A DNA stretch of 64,000 bases, from the NCBI GenBank assembly GCA_963989385.1, contig OZ022502.1:46803454-46867453 (forward strand). Direction: 5' to 3'. The stretch comes from Ctena decussata (taxonomy: Eukaryota > Mollusca > Bivalvia > Lucinida > Lucinidae). The position numbers and the translations under genes are program-made. Numbering within the stretch: position 1 is the stretch's first letter; each line of letters starts with the position of its first letter. This document shows positions 53,501 through 56,500 of this stretch, in pieces. The notes under the pieces were generated by a model that was not told where the DNA came from, ran no database searches, and worked only from the letters and a program-made list of their open reading frames with translations.

Positions 53501-56500
53501 TTCATCCAAACTGACCGGAAAGCTTGTCAAATGAACACTTAGAAACAGAGCAGCACGCCACATTCTGCACAGGGACATCATTCCACATACTGCACATCGA
53601 AATTTTGACATTATCTGGCTTTTATTGGGTCTATTCAGTATCAGATCATATATTTGTATCCGTTTCTCACTTATTACTAGGTAAATGTTTGGCAGCTTAG
53701 GATAGTAAACGTTTGAAAAGACATATTGCTGACATTTAAAAGCAACTTTGCGGTGTTTTCAGTACAGTTACAGCAACCAAGCAAATGCTGCACGCGTCAG
53801 TTTTGTTATAACACCAGTAAATTTGTATCCAACAAGTCGATTTAAACGTAAAGAAACAAATGTGTTCCGTGCATTTTTCTTGTCAACAAATATGCACGTT
53901 TAAAGGTAGAAAAAATATTAGTTGTTCACCAAACCTTCGCCATACCCTGAAAAAACACACACTCCTGATACGACACAACCACCAATCCACAATTGTGCGG
54001 CTACACTCGGTGTAGATGGATGGATGGAGAGATGAATGGATGGATTGCGGTCTCTCGTCCTTTTCAACAGTATTTCAGTCATACCAGGACAATGGGAGGC
54101 TATGGGCACCGGAACCTTGCTTATGATTGAAAGGAGATCCGCTACCAGAGGGCACATGTATCGAATCAAGGACCGCTAGATCAGCATGTCAGCACTTAAT
54201 CCACTGAACCACTATGGCTCCCGCTCTGCCAGTGTCAATATCAGGTATCTAACGCTGTTTTTCATTGGAATAGAAAACAGAAACAGAGGACGGCCTGACC
54301 TACCTCGCCACCCATTCTCCGGCTTACGGACTTACGATTCATTGCTGGTCGAACGTAAAAGTTTAACGGTTGTAGGGGTGTGAATGAAAACGTATAACAA
54401 TTTTGAAAGCTACTGCTAAAAAGTGTCCGAAGTATCATTAATGTATGAAAAGAATTTTTTTTATAAATACTGAATGTTCTAAATATTCGCACACATAGGT
54501 CTAACTACTTGCGCAGACCTATCTAAAGCAGAGCCTAATCGTGGTCTACATTATTCCATCTGAAAATTTAGGACAGACTAATGCATTTGCTGTTTTTTTA
54601 GGACAACTGTGGAAATTATTTTGGTGTCCAATTTGTTTAATTGTTACGGTATGCCACACCCGGCAGGCTGAGAAGATTGAATCATCATTGAATCAATGTT
54701 GATTCAACGTTTTGATTCAGTGTTGATTTCAGTGGGTACCATCAAAATCAACTGGGCAGCTGCGAGCGGAAAGGTTAGGCAGTGTAAATGAAAATATGAA
54801 ACAAAGTTAAAGACCATAATTTTGATAAAGGAATTCATAAATTTAAATTAAAGTTGAATTGTATGGGCTTGGAGAACAGCTTCATGTAATGAAACAAGAG
54901 ATGTCGTTGGACAGCTCGCTTGATCTAGTGCTTGCCTATTTTAGAGATACAACTCTAAATGTAGATGCGCCGCGACACGGGAAAACAAACAAAGTGACTG
55001 TGCACCCAGAACAGACACAGATTAACCTAAGCAGCCGCCTAGTCTGACCAGACTCTTTGATAAGCGCTTAAATGGTAGATAAAGGTCTAAGCTACCTCCA
55101 TGCCGACAGCGAAGACTGATCAGACTGGGTGGATGCCCAGACTGATCTGAGTCTGCGCTGGGCGCGCAACCACTTTATTTCTATGTCGTGTCGCGGCCCA
55201 TATGACACTGACCTTAGGAGGGAATTGGGCTACTTCTTTTAAAACACTAGGCATTATTTATCGTCGATACATGTCAGATAATACTTGGAGAAAATAAAAA
55301 TTAAAATAAAAAATAAAGTAAACTTTTTTTTTTTCAGAAAATCTTAAATTCAATTATTTGATATCAAATCAATGCTCCTTACTTATATTTTTTTTATTTG
55401 AACGAGTTGTCGTACCATGTATTAGTTGATACCGTTAAAATGAACAAGGATATGCCGTATCACCGCACTCATTTTAGGGAATTATTTAGCTGGACTGCGA
55501 GCAATTGTTTTGACCTCGTTCCATGGAAGAGGGCCAGTTTGCCATGTAGGGGTTTTCCCGGTACTAGCATAATTGAATAATATTCTGTGAACAATTAGTT
55601 AACAATTGGTTTTCTGCACACTATGTTTTAAAAGTGGGTGGGGAATTTTTATAGCATTCGACCCTATGAAACTAATTGGTAATTTACAACCTTCCAATAA
55701 TAGATTGACTAAAGGTTGTTGCATATATTAAATGACCATAAATGATCAATTTTGCCGAAAAGCACAACGTTTCTCCATCCAGCTTCAAAATTGCCCTTCC
55801 TTCGGAGCAAACATGTGCCAATGACGACATTGCAGAGTTATAAGCATTTTCTATAAATATTCTGAAAAATGAGTTATGTGCCCTTGGATGCAGACAACTG
55901 TTTTAAAAATCTGAAAAATGTCGATTTTGTATGTTACAGTTTCGTCATTCATTTAGGTGTCCTCCATAGTCTTACCATTCATAAAAATGGCAAGGTACAA
56001 ATCATTATAAAAAGCGGTTCAGTCGCGTTTGCTGATAATATGTGAATTGACCTACATATATAATGTCATACAATGAGTAAAAAGTTTAGAGAGTATGTTT
56101 TTAAACATAGAGATCTAATAAATTGCTCTAAAAACAACAACAACAAAAAATCCTGAAGTGAGAACCTTGCAGCGATACCTGTCGATAAAAAAATTATTTT
56201 ATGAATTTATACCACCTATAGACCTTAAGTATTCTGACAGAATTGATTGAGAAAACATTGTGAATTCAGATCAGACTGGAATCGGCACTGTTTGCCAGCA
56301 GCGATATAAAGCATGTCCTGTGAGATAAATGAGCCGCGACACGAGAAACCCAACAATGTGGTCGTGCGTCCAGCGCAATCTCAGATCAGCCTGGGCATCC
56401 GCCCAGTCTGATCAGAGTCTTCGCTATCCGCACGGAGGTAGCTTTAACCCATAGCTACCCTTTAAGCGCTTAGCGAAGGGTCTGATCAGACTGGGTGAAT

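Larger units (their letters stand above)
49399..54012 (-). mobile_element. Large dispersed element A, copy 2
   Basis: Reverse-orientation counterpart of 11831-14756. It carries two insertions absent from copy 1: a pearl-like element (50893-52024) and a TIR element (52212-52599). Confidence 0.78.
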
